A stretch of 64,000 bases of DNA from an uncultured Brachyspira sp. (GCF_910578695.1 NZ_CAJTQJ010000003.1:67150-131149), one strand, 5' to 3'; counted from the stretch's first letter, positions 18,258-26,064 are shown. Notes: generated by a model from the sequence alone, not told the origin. Numbers and translations: made by a program.

Positions 18258-18421
18258 TTGTTTATCAAATTGGTTCTATAAGTTTTGGAATATTCAGTGT
18301 TATATGTATTTTTATTAGTATAACATCTAAAAATGACATTGCTAAGGCATTCTATTTACTTTGTTTCTTTTTATCGAATATAACAGCTTTACTTTGTGAT
18401 ATAGTAATAAAATTAAATTAG
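18254..18421 (+). CDS. Small membrane protein, 55 aa
   Basis: Begins in a 4-bp ATGA overlap with the previous gene. Two hydrophobic segments (about 5-23 and 32-52) joined by a short polar loop (TSKNDIAK) would make a membrane hairpin. Last gene before the recombinase. Could be a holin-like or exclusion protein; position in the early operon argues against lysis. Confidence 0.5.
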   Translation: MIVYQIGSISFGIFSVICIFISITSKNDIAKAFYLLCFFLSNITALLCDIVIKLN

Positions 18422-18491
18422 GAGTTATAAAAGTTTATATTCTTTTCTATATATAAGGGCTTTTGTCTTTAATTTATGTAAAGGTATAAAC

Positions 18492-19442
18492 ATGGCTTCT
18501 AAAAAAAACAATAAACTAATATTACAAAGCAATAATAATATAATAACTGAACAGCAGGCTGCGATTTTAGTAAAGCAAGCTAACTATTTAAATATACTTG
18601 ACTATATGAAAGAAGAGCAGCTTATTAAGCAGATAGATTATGAAACAGAGAAAGAAAACTTTTTTAAGCAATGTTCAAAAACAAAAAGCAATCACACAAA
18701 AAGACAGTATAAAAATGGACTTAATAAACTAGAGGAATACTGTAAAATGAATAATAAAAATATTTTATTTATTAAAGCCAGAGAAGCTGATGATTTTATA
18801 ACAGAAGTTAATTCTAGTGAGCTTTCTAATTTAAGTGTACGTGCATTAGTTTCTTCCTGTTCTTCTTTCTTTTCATTTTTAGAAAGAAGATATCCATTTA
18901 TGAAAAATCCTTTTCGAGGGACAAAAACTCGTCCTCCTGTGAAAAATAAAAAACGTTTGGAAGTACCAACTAAAAAAGAAATTGAATTAATAATTAAAGA
19001 TATATCAGATCCGATTATAAAAGTGGCCATCATTTTTATAATGGAATGCGGTGTGCGTGTTGGTGCTTTACCTAATTTAGAAATAAGAAATAATCCCGCA
19101 GGGGAACGTTCGTTCAAATATTATTCTTATTCAAAAGGAAAAGAAATAAGCTGGAAAGTTACTGACAAAGTTATTAAATTATTAAAACAGAATAATCTTT
19201 CTTTTAATAATCCTTTCAAAAATAAAAGCTCTGAAGTAATAAGGAACATATTTTATAGAAGTTCAAAGCGTTTATATAATCAAGGTAAAATAAAAGCCGC
19301 CTACTCTATACATGATATAAGGCATTATTTCGCTGTTACCCTATACAAACAAACCAAAGATATAGAACTTATTAGACAGGCATTAAATCATAGCTCTATA
19401 GCTATAACAGGAATATATTTAAAAAGTTTGGAGGCAGAATAA
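18492..19442 (+). CDS. Tyrosine recombinase (phage integrase family) 1
   Basis: 316 aa. The N-terminal SAM-like core-binding domain covers about 55-150; the catalytic domain has the first Arg in ECGVRVGAL, H274-xx-R277 (HDIRHYF), H300 and the nucleophile Y309 (GIYLK). It cuts and joins DNA through a 3'-phosphotyrosine. ATG follows AAAGG. The stop lies only 8 bp before a 24-bp palindrome with 6-nt spacer (19451-19474), two relatives of which lie at 22357 and 23025; these are natural candidate targets. A second, different recombinase is at 48318. Confidence 0.9.
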   Translation: MASKKNNKLILQSNNNIITEQQAAILVKQANYLNILDYMKEEQLIKQIDYETEKENFFKQCSKTKSNHTKRQYKNGLNKLEEYCKMNNKNILFIKAREADDFITEVNSSELSNLSVRALVSSCSSFFSFLERRYPFMKNPFRGTKTRPPVKNKKRLEVPTKKEIELIIKDISDPIIKVAIIFIMECGVRVGALPNLEIRNNPAGERSFKYYSYSKGKEISWKVTDKVIKLLKQNNLSFNNPFKNKSSEVIRNIFYRSSKRLYNQGKIKAAYSIHDIRHYFAVTLYKQTKDIELIRQALNHSSIAITGIYLKSLEAE

Positions 19443-19450
19443 TATTTAAG

Positions 19451-19474
19451 TTGCGATAATTACTGTTATCGAAA
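19451..19474. other. dif-like site 1 (candidate recombination site)
   Basis: TTGCGATAA, 6-nt spacer TTACTG, TTATCGAAA. The arm/6-nt spacer/arm layout with ATAA and TTAT next to the spacer is that of Xer dif and pdif sites. Right arm has one mismatch to the site-3 consensus. Confidence 0.5.
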
Positions 19475-19477
19475 TAT

Positions 19478-19954
19478 TCATTTTATATTGATTTCTTTTG
19501 TTATTTGTTCTTCTATCTGAAGTTTAGTTTTCTGTATTATATAAAAATTATATGTTAAAAATAAAATAATATAAGATAGAATTAATGTGGAATATATTTT
19601 TATAAAAAAGTATATATTATCAAAATCTTTTAATATTTCCAGTTTAGAAATCATATATATTATTATTGATGTTGTAAAATAAACAGATAATGTAATTGAT
19701 ATGTTATTTAAGTTAGTTTTAAATCTATTTATATATTTTTCATTTTTTATATCTCTTAGACTAAATCCAATTATTATACTATATCCAACGGAAAATAATA
19801 TACCTATTACTGTAAATAATACATCTAAAATATTGTTTGTAGCTATATCAACATTACTATATTTTATTATAAAAATATTTATCATATACAATAAAATAGA
19901 TATTATAAATGATATAAATAATGTGATAAAAAGTCTTATTAATATTTTTTTCAT
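19478..19954 (-). CDS. Four-helix membrane protein of putative defence operon, 158 aa
   Basis: Four hydrophobic segments (about 5-28, 40-65, 85-105, 115-142), basic loop between the second and third (RDIKNEKYINRFK), short charged tail. It starts 2 bp after the stop of the 294-aa gene upstream and is probably its partner. Small four-helix membrane proteins paired with a soluble protein occur in antiphage systems such as Kiwa, but I cannot show homology. Confidence 0.6.
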   Translation of the reverse strand: MKKILIRLFITLFISFIISILLYMINIFIIKYSNVDIATNNILDVLFTVIGILFSVGYSIIIGFSLRDIKNEKYINRFKTNLNNISITLSVYFTTSIIIYMISKLEILKDFDNIYFFIKIYSTLILSYIILFLTYNFYIIQKTKLQIEEQITKEINIK

Positions 19955-19956
19955 TT

Positions 19957-20841
19957 TTATATATTTCCATTATTTTTAGTTATTTTATATAAAAAAGATA
20001 CCATATATTGTCTTAATTCTTCCTCAACTAAAATATTATTATTATTTGATACTTTAACTAATTGATTAGCTTTATATTTTCCTCCATCTATAACCTCTCC
20101 ACTAGAAGTAATAACTTTTGTATACTTACTTGGAATTGATTTCAAAATTAATTTAGCATCATCTGGCTTTTTTACTGTTAAAATAATAGTTGCCTCTAAT
20201 ATATCATCAAGTTGATAATCTTCAAAAGTATTAAATGTTTTAAGAATATCTTTTAAAAATTTTCCCTTTGTTATTTTTTTAGCTATATCTTTTGTAATAT
20301 TAGATTTTTTTCCTAAAACAACTTTTTTTATAAAATCTTCTTCTTTTTTTAAACTTAATTCTTTTATTAAACTTTCCATACTATATTCTTTATTATTAGT
20401 TTTTTCTATTAAATAATTAATATATGTTTCAAAAATTTCTATATTATGTTTTAACGCTAATATTAAATATCTATTATTAAGACAAAAATAATATCTATTT
20501 ACTACAAAACCCTCTATATTATTTTTTTCATTTTCTTTTGATTCTATAGTTTCATAAGAAATCATATTTTCTTGTAACTGTTCTTTAAGAATACTCTTTG
20601 CTATACCTTTTTTCATTCTTAATATACATCCAAATATATTATTAGCATCTATTTTATACCAACTTATAAAATCTACATCATCTGTGGAATCTATTTTACC
20701 TATAGGCATCATCCTTTTTTCTAATGTATTACCTATATTTATTAAATACTCTTCTAAATCAGATTTTAATGTTGAAATATCTGATATATTATTTAATAAT
20801 TCTATAGAATATGCTTTTAACCTAATTTCTTTTTTAGCCAT
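19957..20841 (-). CDS. Unknown soluble protein of putative defence operon, 294 aa
   Basis: The frame opens at GTG 20847, but ATG 20841 has GGGGTG at good spacing. The protein starts KEIRLKAYSIEL and reads as an alpha/beta fold with a C-terminal beta segment (TKVITSSGEVIDGGKYKANQLV). No catalytic motif that I know. It is immediately followed by a membrane protein and preceded by an HNH nuclease gene on the same strand. A cytosolic sensor or effector working with the membrane partner is an inference from layout. Confidence 0.55.
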   Translation of the reverse strand: MAKKEIRLKAYSIELLNNISDISTLKSDLEEYLINIGNTLEKRMMPIGKIDSTDDVDFISWYKIDANNIFGCILRMKKGIAKSILKEQLQENMISYETIESKENEKNNIEGFVVNRYYFCLNNRYLILALKHNIEIFETYINYLIEKTNNKEYSMESLIKELSLKKEEDFIKKVVLGKKSNITKDIAKKITKGKFLKDILKTFNTFEDYQLDDILEATIILTVKKPDDAKLILKSIPSKYTKVITSSGEVIDGGKYKANQLVKVSNNNNILVEEELRQYMVSFLYKITKNNGNI

Positions 20842-20942
20842 ATTCACCCCAAATATTTATTATCATATTTTATATTATTTGATTCATATATAAATTATCA
20901 ATTCAATATAACAAGTTATAAATTTTATAAAATATATGAATT

Positions 20943-22280
20943 TTATTTTTCATAAATATTCCCATCTTTATCAAAAACAGGTATTAATTTATTAATTTTT
21001 ATTTTCATATTTTTATTCTTATTATCATAAAATTCGTATTCTGTTATTCTTTCTTTATTTTCATTACAATTTATAAATAAATATTTATTTTCAGGTAAGA
21101 ATGACAAATAATTTTTAATAAAACATTCAATATTTATTTTACTTGAAAAATCTTTTTTTTCATTAAATGTTGGAATTAAATATATAAAACTTAATCCTTG
21201 TATATGTAACATAGCAAATGAATATGGTATATCAATATTATCTGTTTTTTTACTAATATAAATATCTATACAAGGTCTGTGAATATATCTATTGTGATAA
21301 TAATATATTAATGGAGGAATCTTTTTGGTGCTTTCAGGTAATTTTATCCAATTTATAGTTTTTGAAAAAATATGTGTACTTTCTTCTTTAATTATACCTA
21401 ACGCTATTTTTACTAAAGATTTATACAAATTATGAAAATTAACATTTACTTTAAATATAAAATTTTTTTCGGTAATATCATTTGAAGGTATCATTTTTAC
21501 TTCTCTTATTTTTGTTTCGTTATTAAATTCTGATATTATTTTATTACCGTATATATCTATCACTTCAGGTATTCCATTTTTACCAGATATTCCAAGTAAG
21601 GCTCTTAATGGATCTAAAAAACGTATTAAATCTAGTTCTATACTACTACCAAAAAAACCATTACATATATCACATTCTCTTGAATCTAATAAATGTCCAT
21701 TTAAACTTTCTGGAACAATGTGTGCTTTTTTATTAAAATATTCATTTCCAGATTTATCACAATATTTACATTTTTTTCCCTTATTTTCAATTTCATAAGT
21801 ATGTTTATTAGTATATTCGTATATTTTACTTGTTGTACAATCATAATCATTAGTAATATTATATGTTTTTTCTTTAAAATATTTGTCATCTATTCCTAAT
21901 GAATTATTAATGATTGATATCATTTCTGTAGAAATTTGACTTAGTTTATCTTCTCCTAATTGCTTATTTTCTGAAATGAATAGATACATAAAAAAATCTT
22001 CATCATTCTTAAAATTTATAAATACATTAACTAATTGATAAAATCTCTTATAATTAGAATAATATTTAGATATAAAGTTAGTTAATGAAGTTGTAAAAAT
22101 ATCAGTTTTTGTAATTTTTTTTACGTTTTGATATTCTATATTATTATTTTCTACTTCTTTTATATCGAATCCACAAATTTTAAAAAAATTAAATAATTGT
22201 TCCTTAAACACAGGTAGTGCAAAAGGTATACCTAATGTCCGAACATTAGATGAAAAAATATGTATATATAATTGTTCCAT
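20943..22280 (-). CDS. HNH nuclease-domain protein, 445 aa, putative defence nuclease
   Basis: An N-terminal region of about 160 residues without recognisable motif is followed by an HNH module: CKYCDKSG (first Cys pair), KKAHIVPESLNGHLL (catalytic His) and ECDICNGFFGSSIE (second Cys pair and Asn), roughly residues 172-215. A 220-residue C-terminal domain follows. Large multi-domain HNH proteins of this type are common in restriction and abortive-infection loci. It leads a minus-strand set of three genes lying between dif-like sites 1 and 2. SD (AAGGAG) is present upstream. Confidence 0.7.
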   Translation of the reverse strand: MEQLYIHIFSSNVRTLGIPFALPVFKEQLFNFFKICGFDIKEVENNNIEYQNVKKITKTDIFTTSLTNFISKYYSNYKRFYQLVNVFINFKNDEDFFMYLFISENKQLGEDKLSQISTEMISIINNSLGIDDKYFKEKTYNITNDYDCTTSKIYEYTNKHTYEIENKGKKCKYCDKSGNEYFNKKAHIVPESLNGHLLDSRECDICNGFFGSSIELDLIRFLDPLRALLGISGKNGIPEVIDIYGNKIISEFNNETKIREVKMIPSNDITEKNFIFKVNVNFHNLYKSLVKIALGIIKEESTHIFSKTINWIKLPESTKKIPPLIYYYHNRYIHRPCIDIYISKKTDNIDIPYSFAMLHIQGLSFIYLIPTFNEKKDFSSKINIECFIKNYLSFLPENKYLFINCNENKERITEYEFYDNKNKNMKIKINKLIPVFDKDGNIYEK

Positions 22281-22356
22281 ATAAAAACTCCTTGTTATAA
22301 ATTATATTTTTGATAAAGTTAAAAACTTCACTAATAATCTTTATTATTAATTTATA

Positions 22357-22380
22357 TTACGATAACCTTTATTATCGCAA
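22357..22380. other. dif-like site 2 (candidate recombination site)
   Basis: TTACGATAA, 6-nt spacer CCTTTA, TTATCGCAA. Left arm has one mismatch, right arm matches consensus, the reverse of site 1. It lies between the HNH gene and the first RHH gene. Confidence 0.5.
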
Positions 22381-22397
22381 CACCTATAATCAATAAA

Positions 22398-22619
22398 TTA
22401 TATATTTAATTCTTTTAATACAGCATCTCTAATATATTGAGATACACTGACATTATTCTGCTCTGCTTTTTCTTTTATTAGGAGTTGTTCTTTTTCACTA
22501 ACACGCATATATAATTTAATGTCAAGCCTATCTTCTGTTATTCTTTTTCTACCAGAACCTTCACGAGCTCCACCTGTGTTTGCTCTAGCACCACCCCAAC
22601 TATTTTTTTTATTATCCAT
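22398..22619 (-). CDS. Ribbon-helix-helix protein 1 (antitoxin/repressor-like), 73 aa
   Basis: N-terminal Gly/Arg-rich tail (GGAREGSGRKR) followed by a ribbon-helix-helix fold: strand DIKLYMRVS, helix EKEQLLIKEKAEQN, turn VSVSQYIRDAVLKEL. Such proteins dimerise and bind operators, often as antitoxins or regulators of plasmid and phage genes. The start codon overlaps the end of a 32-aa hydrophobic peptide gene, so the two are translationally coupled. Confidence 0.75.
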   Translation of the reverse strand: MDNKKNSWGGARANTGGAREGSGRKRITEDRLDIKLYMRVSEKEQLLIKEKAEQNNVSVSQYIRDAVLKELNI

Positions 22620-22710
22620 TGTTATGACCTCTTTTTAATAAAAGAACTAATACTACTATATTGAGTGATAATGATACTACAGATAATATTGCATTTACAG
22701 TTGTTAACAT
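22612..22710 (-). CDS. Hydrophobic 32-aa peptide coupled to RHH protein 1
   Basis: SD AAAGGAG 8 bp before ATG (22710). One transmembrane stretch (about 5-25, rich in Val, Leu, Ser) ends in KRGHNNG. The stop codon lies within the first codons of the RHH gene. Size, hydrophobicity and partner suggest a small membrane toxin or an accessory peptide. Confidence 0.6.
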   Translation of the reverse strand: MLTTVNAILSVVSLSLNIVVLVLLLKRGHNNG

Positions 22711-22745
22711 CTTGACAACTCCTTTATAATGTATATAATATTAAC

Positions 22746-22889
22746 TATGGAAGTCAGGAGCCAAGTCGGCTAACTTAGCTCCCTTTCATAACTAATAAAA
22801 ATTATTTTTTAATTTTTATTAGCTTAACCACAATTACGATAAGTGTCAGGATATCAATAATTGTAGCTATGAAAGTTAAGACTTCCATA
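22746..22889 (-). promoter_or_regulatory. Fold-back structure of peptide 1 transcript
   Basis: TATGGAAGTC at 22746-22755 is the exact complement of the start-codon region at 22880-22889, so the transcript's 3' part can cover its own AUG. Between them lie a perfect 12-bp hairpin (22792-22803 with 22811-22822) and a GGAGC/GCTCC hairpin (22757-22782). This resembles fold-back inhibition in hok-type mRNAs. Confidence 0.6.
22802..22888 (-). CDS. Hydrophobic 28-aa peptide (type I toxin-like) 1
   Basis: A near-perfect ribosome site (AAGGAGGTAATT) precedes ATG at 22888. The peptide starts MEVLTFIATI, has one membrane-spanning stretch rich in Ile/Leu/Val and ends with Lys residues (KLIKIKK), the layout of type I toxins such as Fst or Ldr. 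It resembles the peptide at 23414-23494, which starts MEAITFITAV and also precedes an RHH gene. The mRNA can fold back on the start codon. Confidence 0.65.
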   Translation of the reverse strand: MEVLTFIATIIDILTLIVIVVKLIKIKK

Positions 22890-23024
22890 ATTACCTCCTT
22901 CATTTCTTTAGGATTAATTATATTATATCACACTTGATGATTTTGTCAATACTTTTTCTACAAAAATAAATATATTTAATTAAAGATTTAATATAGATTA
23001 ATTTATTTTTTAAAATAGAAATTG

Positions 23025-23048
23025 TTGCGATAACACAAATTATCGCAA
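23025..23048. other. dif-like site 3 (perfect arms)
   Basis: TTGCGATAA, 6-nt spacer CACAAA, TTATCGCAA; symmetry extends one further base on each side (G and C). It lies between RHH gene 2 and the upstream region of peptide 1. No T run follows on either strand, so it is not a standard terminator. Confidence 0.55.
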
Positions 23049-23085
23049 CACTAATTCTACTGCCGCAAAGGCTTACGCAGTGGCT

Positions 23086-23286
23086 CTACTTATTTATATA
23101 TTCTTTATGTATCATAGCTATATACTGGCTAGCTGATAAATTAAGTTCTGCAGCCTTTTCTACTATACTTTCCCATATATCATCATGCATAGTTATATTA
23201 TGTCTATTCATTTTACCTTTATTAATATCTCTGATAGGTCTTCCAGCACCTTCTCTTTTACCGCCTCTATTTTCTTTTTTTTCCAT
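23086..23286 (-). CDS. Ribbon-helix-helix protein 2 (antitoxin/repressor-like), 66 aa
   Basis: Same build as RHH protein 1: Gly/Arg-rich lead (GGKREGAGRP), then NRHNITMHDDIWESIVEKAAELNLSASQYIAMIHK, a strand-helix-turn-helix pattern. SD GGAGA 6 bp upstream. It follows the hydrophobic peptide gene at 23414-23494 on the same strand. Confidence 0.75.
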   Translation of the reverse strand: MEKKENRGGKREGAGRPIRDINKGKMNRHNITMHDDIWESIVEKAAELNLSASQYIAMIHKEYINK

Positions 23287-23351
23287 GTTAATTTCTCCAT
23301 AAAATAAAAATAGTTATTGATTTATTATTATATTTGTATATAATAATATTT

Positions 23352-23496
23352 ATATGGAAGCTACGGTTGGAGCTTATCGGAACCCCAACCGCTTTCTACT
23401 GCTTATTAATAGCTTATTTTCTTATGCTATTAACTAATGATATAATTGCCGCTAACAAGTATATCACTGCAGTTATGAAAGTTATAGCTTCCATAT
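23352..23496 (-). promoter_or_regulatory. Fold-back structure of peptide 2 transcript
   Basis: ATATGGAAGCTA (23352-23363) and TAGCTTCCATAT (23485-23496) are a perfect 12-bp inverted repeat whose second half contains the start codon. A strong CGGTTGG/CCAACCG hairpin (23364-23391) abuts the first half. The same layout occurs at peptide 1 with different sequence, so pairing rather than sequence is kept. Confidence 0.65.
23414..23494 (-). CDS. Hydrophobic 26-aa peptide (type I toxin-like) 2
   Basis: AAAGGAGG lies just upstream of ATG 23494. The peptide begins MEAITFITAV, has a single membrane stretch and ends NSIRK. It is paralogous to the peptide at 22802-22888 and likewise sits upstream of an RHH gene, defining a repeated peptide/RHH module. 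Confidence 0.65.
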   Translation of the reverse strand: MEAITFITAVIYLLAAIISLVNSIRK

Positions 23497-23628
23497 TTTT
23501 ATATCCTCCTTTCGTTGAATATATACATATTATATACATATTTAATCAAAAAGTCAATAGTAATTTAATAAAAAAAATAATTTATTTTAATTTTTTCTTA
23601 TGTGAATTATAACTGATTTATATTTGCT

Positions 23629-23697
23629 TGGTGGGGGTGGGTAAAATCTCTACAGGCTTTCAATCGGTGCAACGAGTGGGGAGTCTTTTATACATGG
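23629..23697 (+). other. Candidate phage cos region
   Basis: A GC-rich island in AT-rich DNA: GGTGGGGGTGGGTAAAAT, CTCTACAGG, CGGTGC, GTGGGGAGTCTTTTATACA. From memory, HK97-type phages with an HNH gene and P27-type small terminase carry a similar G-rich/AAAATCTCTACAG/GGGG..CTCTTTT block just upstream of terS. It lies outside any gene and reads in the + direction, opposite to the adjacent terminase genes. Confidence 0.4.
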
Positions 23698-23727
23698 CGA
23701 TAACTTTTTTATTAGGGGGTATCAATC

Positions 23728-23997
23728 TCATTTTTCTAATTCTTTAATTTTATTTTCTAATTCGTCAATTCTTTTAATTTTATTTTCTAATTCCAATACT
23801 CTTTTATTTAATTTTTGTATTTCGCTTTCTTTTTCCTCGTACTCTTTTTTAGCTTTTGCAACACAAGCCTGCACAAAACCTCCAAATGTAGAATTAGAAT
23901 AATTTAGAGGATCTGCTTTAGCTTTTTCAACCATTTTTACAATCCATCTATATATATCTTGATTAAAATTAATAGTAATACCATTTCTAGAATCCAT
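23728..23997 (-). CDS. Small coiled-coil protein, 89 aa, next to terminase
   Basis: N-terminal strand-like ITINFNQDIYRWIVKMVEKA suggests an RHH-like DNA-binding part; residues 50-89 form an evident coiled coil with heptads (LNKRVLELENKIKRIDELENKIKELEK). Downstream of the large terminase on the same strand and next to the cos candidate. A DNA-binding packaging accessory role is possible but unproven. Confidence 0.55.
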   Translation of the reverse strand: MDSRNGITINFNQDIYRWIVKMVEKAKADPLNYSNSTFGGFVQACVAKAKKEYEEKESEIQKLNKRVLELENKIKRIDELENKIKELEK

Positions 23998-24074
23998 TAA
24001 AATCTCCTTTTTTGAATTATATTATTTTATTGATAAAAAATTATAAAAATAACCAATTTAACAATTTGGCAATT

Positions 24075-24236
24075 TAAAAAGAATTAACAATAATAAAAAA
24101 CAATAATGAAGATACTACAAAAGAAATAAGGAAATTATTAAATAATGATAATCTATATGCAGATATAATAGAATATAATGCAACAGTATATATAAAGTAT
24201 CCAGATTATAAAGTAAATACACCTTCACTTTCATAA
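24075..24236 (+). pseudogene. Orphan C-terminal coding remnant
   Basis: A + strand frame with no start codon reads KEIRKLLNNDNLYADIIEYN and onward to TAA at 24234-24236, with protein-like composition, antisense over the last 31 bp of the terminase gene. It is bounded upstream by a stop. It may be the 3' end of a gene cut off when the terminase cassette was rearranged. Confidence 0.3.
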
Positions 24237-26059
24237 ATACTTTTCGTATCTTCAAAATGATTTTTAATCACTCTATGAAGAGCCATAATAGAAGCTACAA
24301 CACCATCTATTCTTTTATATGATCTTCTTCTGTCAGGCTTAGTAGGAAGATAATTATCTCTACCGTCAGTTTTTACTTCACAGCAGCTTATCATCCAATT
24401 AAGAGCAGGATTATTACCATGCAGAAGTTTGTGTTCATCTATTGTTTTTTCAAATAAAGAAGTACCTTCAGATAAGCCACCGACAGCAAAAGATTGTCTT
24501 ACCTCGGTCATTTTAAATCCTTCATTTTTTAGATGTGTAACTATTTCAATAGCTTTCCAAGGGTCATAAGCTATTTCTATAATTTCAAAGTCTTTGGCAT
24601 CTTGCAATATTGAAGATTCTATAACATCAAAATCTATTATATCACCGCTTGTTAAAGTAATTAAACCTTGAGAAGCCCATAATTCATAAGGTACTCTGTC
24701 CTCTTTAGAACGCTGCCTTATATTTTCTTTAGGCATAAAGAAGCGAGGCAGAAGTATATATGGACCATTATCAATAGAATCAAAACATAAAACATAGGCC
24801 GCTATATCTCTTGTTGTTGCTAAATCCAAACCTATGCAGGCTTTTCTGCCTTTTAATTCATTTATATTTATATTTTGATGTAAATAAGATTTAAGCCACC
24901 TGTCAGAAGAAATCCAAACTTCACTCGCCTGTGTCCAAACATTCAAGTTCTTTGTAAGTATATCAGTTCGCTGAATAGGCTTATCCAGTCCTTCCAAAAG
25001 CCTAGATTTTAGGTAACTATCTTTTACAGAAATATTTATATTAGGATTAGCTTGAAAAATAATTTTATTTATTAATTCTTCCTGCTTTGAAATAGCTTCC
25101 ATTAGTTTCAAGCGTACAGCCTCGTTATAAGCTCCTGCCGATTCTTTTGAATCGGCAGGCACTCGGCTTTCCGCTTTATTTAATTTATTTAATTTTTCTT
25201 TATATTCAGACATAAATACCCAAATATCATTGATGTCATCAGGCTCATATATTATAGTAAAATACTCATCATTATTTAATGAACCTTGTAATACTTGCTT
25301 TGCATATTCATATTCAGAAAAACATACTGAAGATTTATCAAATCCAGCAGTAGTAATTATAAATATAAGAGGCTGCCTTCTAGCTCCCATTCCTGACTCA
25401 AGAACATTTAATAATTCATTATCAGGATGTGCATGGTACTCATCTACTATAACCAAATGCGGATTTAATCCGTCTTCAGTGTTGCTGTCCTGTCCTAATG
25501 GTTTTGATTTTGAGGCAGTATCTTTTTTCTTTGTAATTGTAGAAGTTTGTTTATATGTAATCGCTTCTTTATTAAGAGCTTTTGCTTTTCTTATCTGCCT
25601 TTCGCTTTCACTCCACGCAATTTTCGCTTGATCTTTTTTAGTAGCTATATAATATATTTCGACACCAGCCTCTGCAGGACTGTCGCAGAAAAAACAATAA
25701 TTACCAATGCCAGATGCAAAAGTAGTTTTTCCATTTTTCCTGCTCACTTGAACGTATGCTTTTTTGTAACGTCTGAGTTTATTTTCCTTTCTCCTCCATC
25801 CGAATATGCTTGCTATTATAAACTGTTCCCAAGCCTCTAATATAATATTATGATTTGCCCATTCTCCTTTTGTATGTACTAAAGATTGAATAAAAGTAAT
25901 AGGACGTTTAGCTTCGTTATCATCAAAATAAAAAGGATAATCATTATTTTTTGATTTTTCTATATCGTCCAAATGCCTTTTCACAGATAAAAAAGCAGCT
26001 TGACAGACTGGTAATTCTTTATTTATAACCTTATTAATATATTCTTCATAGTTATACAT
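24206..26059 (-). CDS. Phage terminase large subunit (TerL)
   Basis: 617 aa, usual size for HK97-type TerL. ATPase part: Walker A-like QVSRKNGKTTFASGIG near 108-123 and Walker B VIVDEYHAHP near 208; nuclease part: CIGLDLATTRDIAAYVL near 410 and the second acidic site IAYDPWKA near 500. It packages phage DNA into proheads and cuts it. It directly follows the small subunit on the same strand (5-bp gap) but is opposite in strand to portal and all structural genes. A palindromic insert encodes about residues 301-309 (see 25134-25159). Confidence 0.93.
   Translation of the reverse strand: MYNYEEYINKVINKELPVCQAAFLSVKRHLDDIEKSKNNDYPFYFDDNEAKRPITFIQSLVHTKGEWANHNIILEAWEQFIIASIFGWRRKENKLRRYKKAYVQVSRKNGKTTFASGIGNYCFFCDSPAEAGVEIYYIATKKDQAKIAWSESERQIRKAKALNKEAITYKQTSTITKKKDTASKSKPLGQDSNTEDGLNPHLVIVDEYHAHPDNELLNVLESGMGARRQPLIFIITTAGFDKSSVCFSEYEYAKQVLQGSLNNDEYFTIIYEPDDINDIWVFMSEYKEKLNKLNKAESRVPADSKESAGAYNEAVRLKLMEAISKQEELINKIIFQANPNINISVKDSYLKSRLLEGLDKPIQRTDILTKNLNVWTQASEVWISSDRWLKSYLHQNININELKGRKACIGLDLATTRDIAAYVLCFDSIDNGPYILLPRFFMPKENIRQRSKEDRVPYELWASQGLITLTSGDIIDFDVIESSILQDAKDFEIIEIAYDPWKAIEIVTHLKNEGFKMTEVRQSFAVGGLSEGTSLFEKTIDEHKLLHGNNPALNWMISCCEVKTDGRDNYLPTKPDRRRSYKRIDGVVASIMALHRVIKNHFEDTKSIYESEGVFTL
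25134..25159. repeat. Perfect 11-bp hairpin inside the terL coding sequence
   Basis: CCTGCCGATTC (25134-25144), TTTT loop, GAATCGGCAGG (25149-25159). It encodes the Ala/Ser/Asp-rich piece PADSKESAG in terL, in frame. Such GC-richer perfect hairpins otherwise occur between genes in this window. Confidence 0.65.
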
Positions 26060-26064
26060 TATAT

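Noticed and set aside
23025..23048. Rho-independent terminator
   Set aside because: Perfect stem but no T tract on either strand; shared arm sequence and fixed 6-nt spacer with two other loci point to protein binding.
24206..26059. Several + strand frames of 90-130 codons opposite terL
   Set aside because: They are antisense shadows of a well-supported terminase gene, without SD or recognisable domains.
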